A stretch of DNA of 64,000 bases. Source: Alectoria sarmentosa. Taxonomy: Eukaryota; Ascomycota; Lecanoromycetes; Lecanorales; Parmeliaceae. The position numbers were made by a program, and so were the translations under genes. Shown in pieces: positions 1 through 9,699 of this stretch (the stretch's first letter is position 1; each line of letters opens with the position of its first letter). The stretch spans positions 29,015 to 93,014 of the forward strand of contig WOGZ01000122.1 in NCBI GenBank assembly GCA_009733775.1, read 5' to 3'. Below the pieces are notes generated by a model. The model did no database searches. It was given only the letters and a program-made list of their open reading frames with translations, and was not told the DNA's origin.

Positions 1-870
1 CAATTCTACACGCTTGACCCTTTTTGCGGCAGAGAGGTTGTTCACCCCTACCCCGTAAGATATCAGTTCTCGACGAATGACTTCGATGCTCGTCATGAAG
101 AAAGCGGTCTGCCCCTTCATCGCCTGCCGCCACCTCCTCCGATCTTACTGTCATCCTACCCTTCAATCCGGACCTCAAGGCCAGCGCGACCTTTGTCGTC
201 GTCATGGGGTCTTTCTGATCCACCTTTTTCAGGTCTCCCTTCATGTTACCCTGGAGTTGGTCGAAATTCCCGGCAACCATCGTTAGGTACCCCTTGTAGT
301 CTGACTTGTTGATTCATTACTCCGTCCCCCATGCCCAGTACTTTCGATCGCCTGTGATCAGGTGCTCGTCGGTTGTTAGCTTCGATCGGCGTATATACTG
401 AGCCCCTGAGGTGCGCCGCGCTTTCCAATAGAGATGGGAAGTGGCTTGGGCTTGTGCCATGCTGTGTTCGAGATTGTTGTCTTCCATCATGTTGGTGTTG
501 ATGTTGGTGTATGCAGTAAAGGTGTCCTCGGTCAATTTTGTGCATGTTACCGTGTTCATCTCGGACCCTGGTCCGCACCCCGGCACAGCTGAGATATACG
601 TCCTTTGATGTTTGGTAGTCGTTTGACTATCCCAGTGAGCTAGCGTCTGTCCTGCGGGATAGGAGCTGTGAATTTGAAAGATCTTGCTGTAATTCACGTC
701 AACATGCTTCAATTCAATCACTATCTAATTCTTCAGGAGTTCTTGCTCAGCAGAGAACAAATAGCAAAGATGTTAATCAAGCGATACTCATTCGAATGCA
801 CCACAAAATCCATGCAACTCGAGGTCGCCTGTGGGAGCAGCAAGGAAGAGCAAGACACTGCCTTTTGTAC
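1..870. other. No supported gene
   Basis: Several short overlapping open frames exist on both strands, but none has recognisable motifs, a convincing start context or plausible splice partners. I see nothing assignable here. A gene could enter from beyond the left edge. Confidence 0.4.
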
Positions 871-1299
871 TCAGACTTGCAAAGCCAAGTAAGCTGTGAT
901 TGGGCAACGAGAAAAGAGACGGATGTCATAGGCAGAGGAACAACATCCACTTTTTGGCAGGTGCTCCGGCATCTGGTTCGTGATTGCCAGACCAGCGTCG
1001 CCAGCAAACTCTTGAGCATACACGCGACATTGCTCCCAAGTTTGTTCGTCTGCTATGGTTGGGCAGATTTCTAAGGGAGGTGCGCGCTGAGTGTTTGGAT
1101 TTACTTTCCTGGCTCCAATGTAGATGGCCGCGAAACGACGTTTTGGGTGTGGTATATCTATGATCAGTTTCCCTCCTGGGCTGAGGTAGGTCTTCCAATA
1201 CTTGAGAAGTTGGACTCGACGATCTTTTTTGACATTTAGAAAGACTAGTTGACATGTGGCAAACGGGGGCCGAGGCAAACAAGCATGAAGGCAAAGGTC
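871..1299 (-). pseudogene. SAM-dependent methyltransferase C-terminal remnant, truncated by LTR element
   Basis: The minus frame stays open from the edge of the LTR element at about 1304 down to a stop at 871. It contains a stretch like the end of a class I methyltransferase fold: a hydrophobic strand (LVFLNV), a helix, then YLSPGGKLIIDIPHPKR, which resembles the post-motif-IV loop and strand common in fungal methyltransferases. Further on, a W..CR..A..FAGDAGL segment fits the C-terminal half of that fold. The glycine-rich SAM motif I that should precede it is absent. The frame has no ATG in the right place and runs straight into the retrotransposon, so I infer a gene broken by the insertion. 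The sequence past the far LTR (2755 upward) does not visibly continue the domain, so the 5' half may have been lost earlier or be too diverged. Family assignment is by motif only. Confidence 0.45.
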
Positions 1300-1304
1300 A
1301 TGAG

Positions 1305-1458
1305 TGTTGAAATATGATGATGGGATGTGATGTGATGTGAAGAATGGATTGATTATTCTCCCAAAGCTCCCCTGGAGCGAACCCTATATACAGTATTAAT
1401 CATGTGGTTGACATGGCAACAGGCCGGAGGAGGCTGGGAACCAATCATCTTTTCAACA
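1305..1458 (-). repeat. 3' LTR (element sense)
   Basis: 154 bp, TG..CA ends. At all four positions where it differs from the partner LTR it carries the T or A state, while the partner carries C or G. The left flank holds target-site duplicate ATGAG at 1300-1304. Confidence 0.92.
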
Positions 1459-1534
1459 TTTTCCTGTTGTCGGCCTCTTATAAGCCAAAACTTTCGTCCA
1501 AAAATGAGGTTATATAAAGATAGGTCATTCTGGC

Positions 1535-1643
1535 CGTCATCGACAAGCCCATTTTAGGTCGTTATCGACAAGTTTATCCTGGATCGTCACCGACAAGTTA
1601 TTTTGACCGTCATCGACAAGCCATTCTGGTCGTTATCGATAAG
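1535..1643 (-). repeat. Five-copy 13-mer array inside the LTR element
   Basis: The motif CGTYAYCGAYAAG occurs at 1535, 1560, 1585, 1608 and 1631, with spacing of 25, 25, 23 and 23 bp. The motifs are near identical while the spacers vary. The period is not a constant multiple of three and no open frame crosses the array, so it looks non-coding. In element sense it lies between the end of gag and the 3' LTR. Confidence 0.85.
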
Positions 1644-1768
1644 TTCGTTTTGAACCGTCACATTTTTTCAATATTCGAATCATTTGGATTTCGCTTTCGC
1701 TTCCGAGATTTCTTTTTAATAATTCACTTTTCTTGAAGTCATTTCGGAGCCTGTTCCGGGTGTAACCT

Positions 1769-2503
1769 TCAACAATTCTGATCTTTATGACGTTTTTCAT
1801 ATTTGGAACATTTCATATCCTCTGTAGCCTTCGTAGCCTTTTTGCTCGAAATTCTCTTTTCGGGGGATCTCAATGTTGCGAAAGCCGTCTCATATAATGA
1901 TGTATCCGTCTTATCTTTTGCAAGCCGTCTCTCCTCTTCTAATAACATATTCCGTGTCTTATCCGCAATCATTTCTGACATCATGACTTAAATCTTCGTG
2001 AAATATTGATAGGATTCAGAGAGAGTTATGTCGAGACATAAAAGAGTTTGTTTATCGTTATCGAAAGTCACGTTGGTGTTGCGAATGCGTTTTTCGAAAG
2101 TCTTGATTTGAGTGAGATAGGATGTCATGAAGTCGAATTCTTCGTATCGCAAAGTGTAATATTCTCGTGTTAATCGCATGAATTCGGCCTCACTCTTCGG
2201 GGCATATAGATTGATTAATTGAATCATCATCAGATAGCCGTTATCGTATGCGTTAGTTTGTAATTTTGTCTTGACGGGGTTATTGATCGTGGGTGTCATT
2301 TCATCGGCGGCCTCTTGACAGGAATCCTTTCATTTGCTTAGGGCTGCAATAGTCAATGATTTCGGGGTACATTCTTGGGTATATTTCCATAACTTTTGTT
2401 TGCGTAACACGGCTCGTACATCAATAAGTCATGAAGGATAGTTGTCATCTGTTAGTTGACGAATGGATGATTTATAAGAGACTTCGGAATTTGCGGGGGC
2501 CAT
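1769..2503 (-). pseudogene. Decayed copia-type gag reading frame
   Basis: One minus frame starts at an ATG at 2503-2501 (MAPANSEVSYKSS...) and runs to 1769, about 245 codons, broken by three in-frame stops. Two of them are TGA where the surrounding pattern suggests tryptophan (for example the NYPS-stop-LIDVRAVL region, which fits the N..W motif at the start of copia gag), and one is TAA where CAA would fit. All three are explained by single transitions. The central part (residues near 100-170) has the long helical pattern of the UBN2/copia gag domain, ending in FDNDKQTLLCLDITLSESYQYF. The end carries C..Y...H....C, which I read as a damaged zinc knuckle. No protease or polymerase follows. The identification rests on motif pattern and position between LTRs. 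Confidence 0.75.
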
Positions 2504-2577
2504 GATGATATGTAGGGTTAGGGCTTATTGATGTGTGTAGCAACAATGTATGTATGTAGCAGTGTTATAAAGCGTCA

Positions 2578-2595
2578 GAAACCGGGTGCATAACC
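2578..2595 (-). other. Candidate primer-binding site
   Basis: Read on the minus strand, GGTTATGCACCCGGTTTC starts directly after the end of the 5' LTR. Its GGTTATG is complementary to the CATAACC of the initiator-tRNA-Met anticodon arm. Half-tRNA-iMet priming is known for Ty5/copia-type elements. The remaining match was not computed. Confidence 0.5.
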
Positions 2596-2749
2596 TGTTG
2601 AAATATGATGATGGGATGTGATGTGATGTGAAGAATGGATTGATTATTCTCCCAAAGCTCCCCTGGAGCGAACCCTATATACAGTACTAATCATGTGGCT
2701 GGCATGGCAACAGGCCGGAGGAGGCTGGGAACCAACCATCTTTTCAACA
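2596..2749 (-). repeat. 5' LTR (element sense)
   Basis: 154-bp partner of the LTR at 1305-1458. The sense strand contains TGTATATAGG (complement near 2674-2683), a plausible TATA-type promoter, and a TCACATCACATCACATC run. The right flank holds target-site duplicate ATGAG at 2750-2754. Confidence 0.92.
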
Positions 2750-3224
2750 ATGAGTAAAAAATATGAGGTGGGCTCACAGTGTCAGATGGAGACGAGCAAA
2801 GAGATGTGAGTTCGCAGCAGGAGAACAAAGTCATGCGCATGATGACCTGGGCAAACTAGCAAAGAGAGGAAGGTCATAAGCACAGAGAAATAGCCAGATA
2901 GGTGGTGGCTGGTCACGACAAGCAAAGAGATGGAAACAAGGTCCCGTGGCTCAAAATGTAGGACAGCAATCGCCAATCGGCAAACTGTCTCTCACAACGA
3001 GATGAGGTTGATATTGATAATGTAAACAGTGATTCTTAGATGCCCTGATGGTTGATGATCTATGGTGTTCTCTCATGCTCACTTTGTGTAGGCTTTCTAT
3101 CATGATCTTGCAGGCTCGAGTATAAACAAAAAGGGTGAGGTGGTACCCCTGAAGGTCGTTGCCATTCCATGTATTTGTAGGCGGAGCCAACGCAACGTCC
3201 ATGCCTGCGTCTTTTCCTAAGTGC

Positions 3225-5000
3225 TCACACAGTACTCCATAGCCTCAGTATAGAAAAGTTTACCCAAAGTAAATACAAAAGCACAGCGATCCTGGATCTT
3301 GGTGGATCTTTCTGGCTGCGATTCATCTTCTGATATCCCAAAGTTTGATGCAGATTTGGGGAGGAGTGTGTTTCACTAATGAAGCTTCGAATATGAGAGT
3401 GTTCTACAACATCCTCCGGCCTTTGTTTCTCGATTTGCCGTGTCTGCATCTTCATTCAAGGGCGGTGACCAGAAAAGGATGTGCTCTTCATCCTTTGGGG
3501 ATTTACATCCTTCGTCTGAGACGTTGGACGCCAGTGAGGCTGGTGCGAGGGGCTCCGGGTCTTCTTGAGAGATGAAAATCGGGTTCACTTTGTCAAATAG
3601 GTTTTTGTGGGTCTCTGACTAAAGGTGCCAGGATGGCTGCTGCTGAATCTAGGGATCACCTCGATGAGGATCAGAGAATCGGCTATTCAATGTCAGCCCC
3701 ATCCACTAAGACAACTCCAGATCAAATTCATCAAGGAACTTGACGCGATTACAAAGAATGAAACTCAATTTAAACTTGATACTCTCTAAGAGATTCTCCC
3801 TGTTGCGCATGCCTGGCTGTGAGAAGAAATTTGAGAGCGCCTCTTCTCGCTTTCGCTTCTTGGCAGACGTTTCTGACATGTAGAAAGGCGGTAAAATTCA
3901 ACTCAGCTTTCTGTGCAAAAGTGTCGTTTTCAAGTCGCTTATTATGTTCTTATAACTCTCGGCTGCGTCAGTAGATATGGTCTCAGCTTGTTCGATCTTT
4001 GTTTCAAGAAAGTCTCGGCCCCTTTTGCTTGTGTCAGCGTGCAGAAGATACAGGGCGACCGTCAGCTCCCAATGCTGTGTACACCATGTCAAAACGTCGC
4101 CCGCTCTTCCTATATCCATTCCTTTCGCATCTCCGCACGAATCCTTGATGGCGGCAACATTGGGAATCGGTGGCTGAAGAAAAGACAGAGGTCCACTCAT
4201 TCAATGCGTCCACAGCGTATCCGCTGACAGAGATGGAGCGCTCCGCTGAAGGGTTGGGGAAAACCTGCCCAAAACGAAGTTGGCTAACTCCAGGTCTAAA
4301 AAGAGCAAAATTGCAGAAAAAAATCGAGATACCTGAAGATGGTTGATTTCATGGCCCTGACGCTTTTTTATCAATGCCCTCATTTCCGCTCTCAACACTA
4401 TGCCGGTAGAAACACGCGCAGCCAGAGTCATAGCAAGGGCATCGAATCATGTAACTTCGCTCACCAGTCTTGCATGCATCATGCTCTTTTATCTTAATTG
4501 GACGGTGCTCAGGTTGATCTTCTCGGTGTTTTGAATATCGAGTCTTTTTGTGATGACCTTTTTGTCGGCTTGAGATTGCGTTAGCGCAAGCACTGTGTTC
4601 AGGATCTCCATCATCAACACTGTCGCAAAACTCTTCGGCTTCAATTCGCGGACCCACTCATACCTTTTCACACATTCGTGGCGTGTCTCCGTTGAGATTC
4701 TTCCGAACTGCAACTTCTGGAGTCTCTTGGTACTAAAACTAATCCTTGAAGGTAAGGTAGAAATAGTTATCTTTGAATGAAGGGGAAATGCACATGCCCA
4801 TGTTTAATCTCTTGAAGAGTGTTGTGGAGGGTCTGATCGCGGAATCCTTGATTTTCTATCCATTTCTCCGCAGATATCTCATAGAGATGCTTTCTATCTA
4901 GCCTCAATGCTTCATGCTCGGTGAAGTCACATCCCGCTTTGTCCAAACTTACAAAAGTCTGCAAGAATGCGGCTTCCTTCACAACCTTGAAGGTTCTCTT
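3225..5000 (-). other. Unassigned minus-strand coding-like fragments
   Basis: Several minus frames read like protein rather than noise: 3898-4200 (DSCGDAKGMDIGRAGDVLTW...), 4489-4713 (KPKSFATVLMMEILNTVLAL...) and 4767-4982 (LDRKHLYEISAEKWIENQGFRD...). They could be exons of one multi-exon gene continuing from 5.8 kb, or remnants of one. I found no convincing donor/acceptor chain linking them and recognise no domain. Because the region is next to a transposon and a broken methyltransferase, decay is likely. Confidence 0.3.
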
Positions 5001-5320
5001 TAATCAGATATAGACACATCTGGCTTTCAAAGGCCAATCTCGAATTCTGGGGCTTGTTGAGCCAAATGCAGAAATCTGTACCCGTAGCTCTGCATGAACC
5101 CTCCTGGTCCTTCATCACCGTACCCCACCAGCTTTTGCTTCGGTCTGACTCGTGTGGTTTTCCGATTTTCTTGTCGGAGTTGTCCACTTCGCAACGGATT
5201 TTCGTACCAGGCGACGAGAGAGATTGGCTGCAAAGTAGGACAGCACCGCCGGTCGTTTTGGTCCAACACTCCCAACGGAATTTACTGTAAGCTCGAAGGA
5301 TCAAGGGTACTGAACTGTGG

Positions 5321-5785
5321 TCACAGCCACTTGAATGCTCCCCTCGATTCAATATTGGTGATGAGTAAATTAGAACGCGAGCGAATCGTAAAAGAATCTC
5401 GTGGACAGGTAAAGGTGTCTGGTACACAGGGATTTCCAAGACAGCATAAAGTCAGTCTGTATTCTAGATGCTGGCATCTAGCCATCATACCTGTGTATGG
5501 TGGACCCGGCAAGTCCCATGCGTCTAATCGAAGGGCTTCGTCGCCTCGATTCCTCATCAATCGACATGCCTCTCTGAATAAACGATCCGAGGTGATGAAG
5601 TACCGCCACCTAGCATCTACCCAGGAGATCTGCCCATCGTAATTGGACCCTCGAAATCCGCCGTCTTTAACTAAGTAGTCGACCAGGCGATCGTACTTCA
5701 ATTTCGCAGGCACGATGGTATTCTCATTCACTTCATCATCTGTAGAGTCTTGCGAAAGCGTGAAAGGGCTGTATGCGATTGGCAA
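5321..5785 (-). CDS. Hypothetical protein, exon candidate
   Basis: The first about 105 codons of this frame look strongly coding: acidic TDDEVNENTIVPAKLKYDRLVDYLVKDGGF, then ISWVDARWRYFITSDRLFREACRLMRNRGDEALRLDAWDLPGPPYT. After PPYT comes GTATGATGG, a usable donor, with acceptor-like ...TGTACCAG downstream. The tail beyond PPYT is therefore probably intron plus the next exon in another frame (the frame containing PKQKLVGYGDEGPGGFMQSYGYRFLHLAQQ at about 5030-5275 is a candidate). No ATG is evident at the 5' side and the frame probably continues from the open frame above 5728. I recognise no family. Confidence 0.35.
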   Translation of the reverse strand: MPIAYSPFTLSQDSTDDEVNENTIVPAKLKYDRLVDYLVKDGGFRGSNYDGQISWVDARWRYFITSDRLFREACRLMRNRGDEALRLDAWDLPGPPYTGMMARCQHLEYRLTLCCLGNPCVPDTFTCPRDSFTIRSRSNLLITNIESRGAFKWL

Positions 5786-6348
5786 CGCGATGCCTGCGGA
5801 ATCGTGTCTGAAGAGTCGGATTGTGTATTGAGAAAAGGGCTTTGACGGACGTGATGTCGAAGAGGCTGGGGGTTGACGAGGTGAAAGAGCGACAGCTTTG
5901 TTAGAGGGAAAGGGAAAGGGAGGGGGGGAGTTGCTCGGATCGAAGGTTGTGAGTGAGATCTAGGGAAAAGTGATGCTATGTTCATGATCTGTATACTCGA
6001 TCGTGGCGTAGGCGTAGCGTCGGAGAAGACGACCACGATTTTCGTCTTCTTCTCAGAGGGAAAAAAGGCCTGTGAATTGATCAATAGACAATCAGAAAAC
6101 GAAGGACGAAGTAGTCGGAGATGATCTTTAAGTGCTCTTTTTGATTGCGTTGCTTTGTTCCAGCAGCGTGAGCAATTGCATGGGAGTAAGCGTGTGATTT
6201 TTGTCCCAGCGCTCGTATCTTGGATCTTGCCTCTTCCTTTCCATACTTGATTGTGAGCCATCCTATGGAGGAACGTCTCGATCAGGTCCACGTTGATATC
6301 TGTCTGCGCATGATCGCTTGGGCAAAGGAGCTTCTCGAAGTTCTCCAC
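5728..6348 (-). CDS. Hypothetical protein with Cys/His motif, possible 5' exon
   Basis: This open minus frame of 206 codons has a protein-like first half: helices in NVDLIETFLHRMAHNQVWKGRGK, then LLPCNCSRCWNKATQSKRALKDHLRLLRP, a C-x-C-x2-C...H arrangement that could bind zinc. The second half (SFPRSHSQPSIRATPPLPFPFPL...) has the composition of untranslated or intronic sequence, so splicing probably occurs after about 6120; TTGATCAATTCACAG near 6070 is an acceptor-like site. It is likely the upstream part of the gene whose next exon lies at 5321-5785. A short C..C...H motif near an N-terminus occurs in several transposon-encoded and regulatory fungal families, so function stays open. Confidence 0.3.
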   Translation of the reverse strand: MENFEKLLCPSDHAQTDINVDLIETFLHRMAHNQVWKGRGKIQDTSAGTKITRLLPCNCSRCWNKATQSKRALKDHLRLLRPSFSDCLLINSQAFFPSEKKTKIVVVFSDATPTPRSSIQIMNIASLFPRSHSQPSIRATPPLPFPFPLTKLSLFHLVNPQPLRHHVRQSPFLNTQSDSSDTIPQASRCQSHTALSRFRKTLQMMK

Positions 6349-6683
6349 GATTTCCGAAGTCTTCAGCCGGCGAGATGAGGACCATCGTTGGTAGACTAGA
6401 TGTGCTTTTGTGACGGTGTTTAGCAGAGTACTATACCAAAACTTGTTTGACCAAGAAGGACCGCAAGGGGTACTGGTCTAGAGTCTATAGTGGAAAATTA
6501 AAAATTCACGGGGTATATATGTATGTAGATGACGTGTACTAGAAACGCCTCATTGGTCGTCTTAGTGAAGGTTAAGATATGTCTTGTGAAGCACTCAATA
6601 TTGAATCCATGACTCAGATGAAGTCAGAGAAGCGGCAATTAAAGCCCATAGAATTAACTCAGAGTTTGGACTCGAGGATAAAC

Positions 6684-7285
6684 TCATCGGAAACAACATT
6701 CCAGATCCCTCTCCCTTTGAGAAGTCAAGTCGTGGCCAGGTAGAATTTCAATGAACGCACAATCAGTCAAAAGTCGACTCACCTCAATGTCACTCAAGCA
6801 GGCCGAGGCTAGTTGTAGCATTGTTTGTTGGGATGGAGATCGTCTCTCTTCTGCTTTACGCGAGACCTCGTCGCTCGTGACAGGAAGTGTCTTTAGATCC
6901 AGATATTGGCAAACAAGTTCTGAAATAAGCCGTGCCGTCTGGTTTTGATTCAATCTGTTCTCAATACTCAGCAGTGCTCTTTTTGGAGTGGATTCTGTTC
7001 CACCTTTGAGAGCCTTTTCTCTCGAGCCTGCGCACTGCAACCATCTCGGAGCGCAAGGAAACAGATTTTCTCTTCAAGCATGCCAAATTCTTTGGCAACA
7101 GTGTGGAAACCAGTCCTGGATACGATGTCTAAGTGGAAAAGTAGGTTGAAGACCTGCTCGCTTGTCGACGCTTCGAAAACGGATCTTTGACCACGGCTTA
7201 GAAGATCTCGGATCCTAGTGCCTAGCCACAGAAGTGAGGCACAAAAAGAATCGAAGGGTGAAGAGGTTACCGACATTCGACTCAA
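6684..7285 (-). CDS. Hypothetical helical protein fragment, frame unresolved
   Basis: Two overlapping minus frames both look coding at their outer ends: 6968-7285 (SLLWLGTRIRDLLSRGQRSVFEASTSEQVFNLLFHLDIVSRTGFHTVAKEFGMLEEK) and 6684-7040 (NRLNQNQTARLISELVCQYLDLKTLPVTSDEVSRKAEERRSP). Reading from the first into the second would need a frameshift near 7000-7040; no intron with standard GT-AG borders fits. This could be a pseudogene or an indel. Helical, charged, no recognised domain. An upstream exon may lie at 7393-7599. Confidence 0.3.
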
Positions 7286-7599
7286 TTATTTTGTCTAAGC
7301 CATTGCTAGCAACTAGCAGCGGCGCCCGAGATACAAGGTCTGACATGTGGCTGTGCTCACTCTATGGTAGCCTAGTGGCAAAGATGAGACATCTATACCG
7401 AGCTCCTCAGCTTCTTCATTCGATCTGCTAGCGAAAGCCTTTGCTTTGTCAAACGCCTTATCATTTTGACAAACGAGAAACCCGAAGTATAGGTAGTAGC
7501 AATGATGATGTTGTCGCTAAGTAGGTAATGGGAAGAGGTAGGAGTCTTAAATACTCCACTAGCGTAGATGCTGAGTGACATCGTGCTACCAAAGCACAA

Positions 7600-9449
7600 C
7601 CGTCACTAATAATGGTGAATTACAGGTACCGTGAATATCCATCTCTCATCTGAGCTCCTCACTACACTTTTCTCACATTTGAAATCCATCACTTCCCTGA
7701 TCACGCCTCACTATCGCTACTGAAGCAAGGATCGCGGTCGATACCTTCGCAGAGACATAAGGTGCGTGAAGGGGCAATGAGCGGCGGCAGCTGTTTGGAG
7801 TGAAGGTATCTTGTTCTAAGTGGCAAATGACTCGGACATGGAGGTCTTGAGAACAGAACATTGATCATGGTCCAACTAACTAGACCAGAGCACTGATTTC
7901 GATGTGTCACATGGTAATGGTGATGTCGGAATTTTTGCAGTGAGCTGGTCTGGAGACGGATCAAGAATTCCGCTCATGGGTATCGCAACCGCAAAGGACA
8001 AGGCCTTGATTGAAGCACGGTCCAATAGCTAGCTGCCTTCTGGGTCTCGTTCCAGACAAAGAAGAAAGCCTAATACTTGAGTAGTATCCCCCACGCAAAA
8101 TATATCCTAATTGAAGCGTAGTAGTAGTCGGGGATACCAGTGTGTTGCTTCCCCTTAACAAAGCCGACGACTCTGAGCGGATCCAACGTAATGTTCGTGG
8201 CACCTTCAATGCCGACTGGCAATGTACTCAATCACAAGTCATAGAAAATTGAAGGAAATGAAATGAGGACCTTGCCGCTCGCTCGGTGTTTTCTTCTTTT
8301 CCTCCTGTCAACGACATCCTTCTTGAACCTTGACATTATGTCAGAGCATTGAGAAGATGTTATATTGAATTACAGTAATCGATTTCATGACGCCTGTTCA
8401 GACAATGAGCAGTCTTGCATACATGCCTATTACCTGTGCGTATCAAAGAAATTGAAATCAAAAGCAAGACCACCTTCTTGCTCTGGACCAGAATGGGTAT
8501 TGCAGTGCTAGTTGCTGTCTACTCCACATGAGGAGATCCAGCAGCAAGCTGGCACTTACAGGAAAACCTGGGGGGGCACCTTTCATGCCCCCCCTGCGCT
8601 CACAGGAAATTAAACGGATGCTTTCGGTACGAGAGTTGGTATTGTTCGATGTTCGGACTTGGCGTTACTATCCAAGTAAGTGCTATGTATGAGTCCTCTC
8701 AAGGAGGCAACGCCAAGACACTAGTCGAAGTGCGAAGGATACAATAAATCATAACACAACCTCCACAGGGAGGCTGGCAGGAAACGTCACCATGAGGGCA
8801 CGGGGCTGGGTTAGTTGCTCGTTCTGTCTGTCCCAGGTCCCAGTGTTGCCCGACTTGGTGATCCGTGCCGTGCTGGATGCACCGAAAAGGCTGAAGGTGA
8901 AGTGGCAATTGCGCGACAAAGATCGCAGGACTACGTTGTTTTCCATTATAAAGAGAGAGAGAGAGAGACGAGCGTAAAAGTCTCGGCAGGTGCAGTAGAT
9001 GAGTGGTAGGAAGCATGTAGGATCTATGGAGTGGGCCCGTAGGTATTAGACCGCAAGGCTAACAAAGAACTACATCGCAAATCGGTATGGCAAACATCAG
9101 ATGAAAAAAAATAGGCACGGAATGATCTAGAACAGCCAAATGGTCCCATACCCCGTTGCGCTAAAAGACCTTGACATAAGTCTCCAAACTTGGTCATGGC
9201 CTCCTTTTTCAGCCATTCTATCCCACACTGCTGGCCTGGGAACTTCTTCGATTCCTTGACCGGGTAGGATGGTACCACATTCCGGATAGAGACTTGAAGT
9301 GGTCAGCTTGCCGTGCTATGGGACAGCTTTCGTTTGCGGCAAGTTGGCAGCGACGACGGTACCTAAGGTAGATTGCGAACGCGCGTCCGCAGCCATCTCA
9401 CTATCCGATATCACGCCTGAAATCCTGCACAATAAAGTCCCCAGGGCTG
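7600..9449. other. Gene-poor interval
   Basis: Only short shadow frames are present. The visible structure is the G7/C7 hairpin near 8570-8594 and a (GA) run at about 8951-8968. Confidence 0.4.
8558..8609. repeat. G7/C7 hairpin flanked by an 8-bp direct repeat
   Basis: A perfect inverted repeat, GGGGGGGCA (8570-8578) and TGCCCCCCC (8586-8594), encloses a 7-nt loop. The octamer ACAGGAAA occurs on both sides, at about 8558 and about 8602, bounding roughly 36 bp that includes the hairpin. The arrangement resembles a tiny insertion with an 8-bp target duplication, but this is inference. Confidence 0.6.
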
Positions 9450-9695
9450 TCAGGCGTAACTTGGGCCGCTGCTAAGGAGCTGAATGATGCATTCGGTTCG
9501 CATGAGGCAGTTTGTCGTCGGGCCGGCATTGTGTGGGACTGGGTTGATGATTTGACCGCTGAAGTTCTGCAGAACGGGATTTGAAGTTCGACTCATGCGT
9601 GCGAGATTATGCATCCGCTGTCCAGTATGCTGTGGGACGGGGGTCATGATCTGGCCACTGAAGTCCTGTGGAACGAGATTTGGCGGTTTCCTCAT
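9450..9695 (-). CDS. Hypothetical repeat-containing open frame (81 codons)
   Basis: The minus frame encodes two similar 33-residue units: one contains NLVPQDFSGQIMTPVPQHTG and the other SNPVLQNFSGQIINPVPHNAG. They match an imperfect 99-bp DNA duplication (about 9530-9595 and 9629-9695). Conservation of FSGQI..PVP.. in one frame despite many third-position changes suggests the frame was under selection when it duplicated. There is no signal peptide or known domain. The frame may be an exon of a larger gene whose other exons I could not identify. Confidence 0.3.
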   Translation of the reverse strand: MRKPPNLVPQDFSGQIMTPVPQHTGQRMHNLARMSRTSNPVLQNFSGQIINPVPHNAGPTTNCLMRTECIIQLLSSGPSYA

Positions 9696-9699
9696 GCAT

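Larger units (their letters stand above)
1305..2749 (-). mobile_element. Compact gag-only LTR retrotransposon (copia-like), complete with LTRs and TSD
   Basis: Two 154-bp direct repeats (1305-1458 and 2596-2749) begin TGTTGAAA and end TTTCAACA, the TG..CA termini with short inverted repeats expected of LTRs. The 5 bp ATGAG is duplicated immediately outside both ends (1300-1304 and 2750-2754), showing a real integration event. The sense strand is minus. In that orientation, a primer-binding-site candidate follows the 5' LTR directly, then a decayed gag reading frame, a 13-mer tandem array and a short purine stretch (AGGAAAA) before the 3' LTR. There is no room for protease, integrase or reverse transcriptase, so the element must have been mobilised in trans. 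The LTRs differ at 4 of 154 positions, all transitions, which suggests fairly recent insertion. It lies beside and truncates a methyltransferase remnant. Confidence 0.9.
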
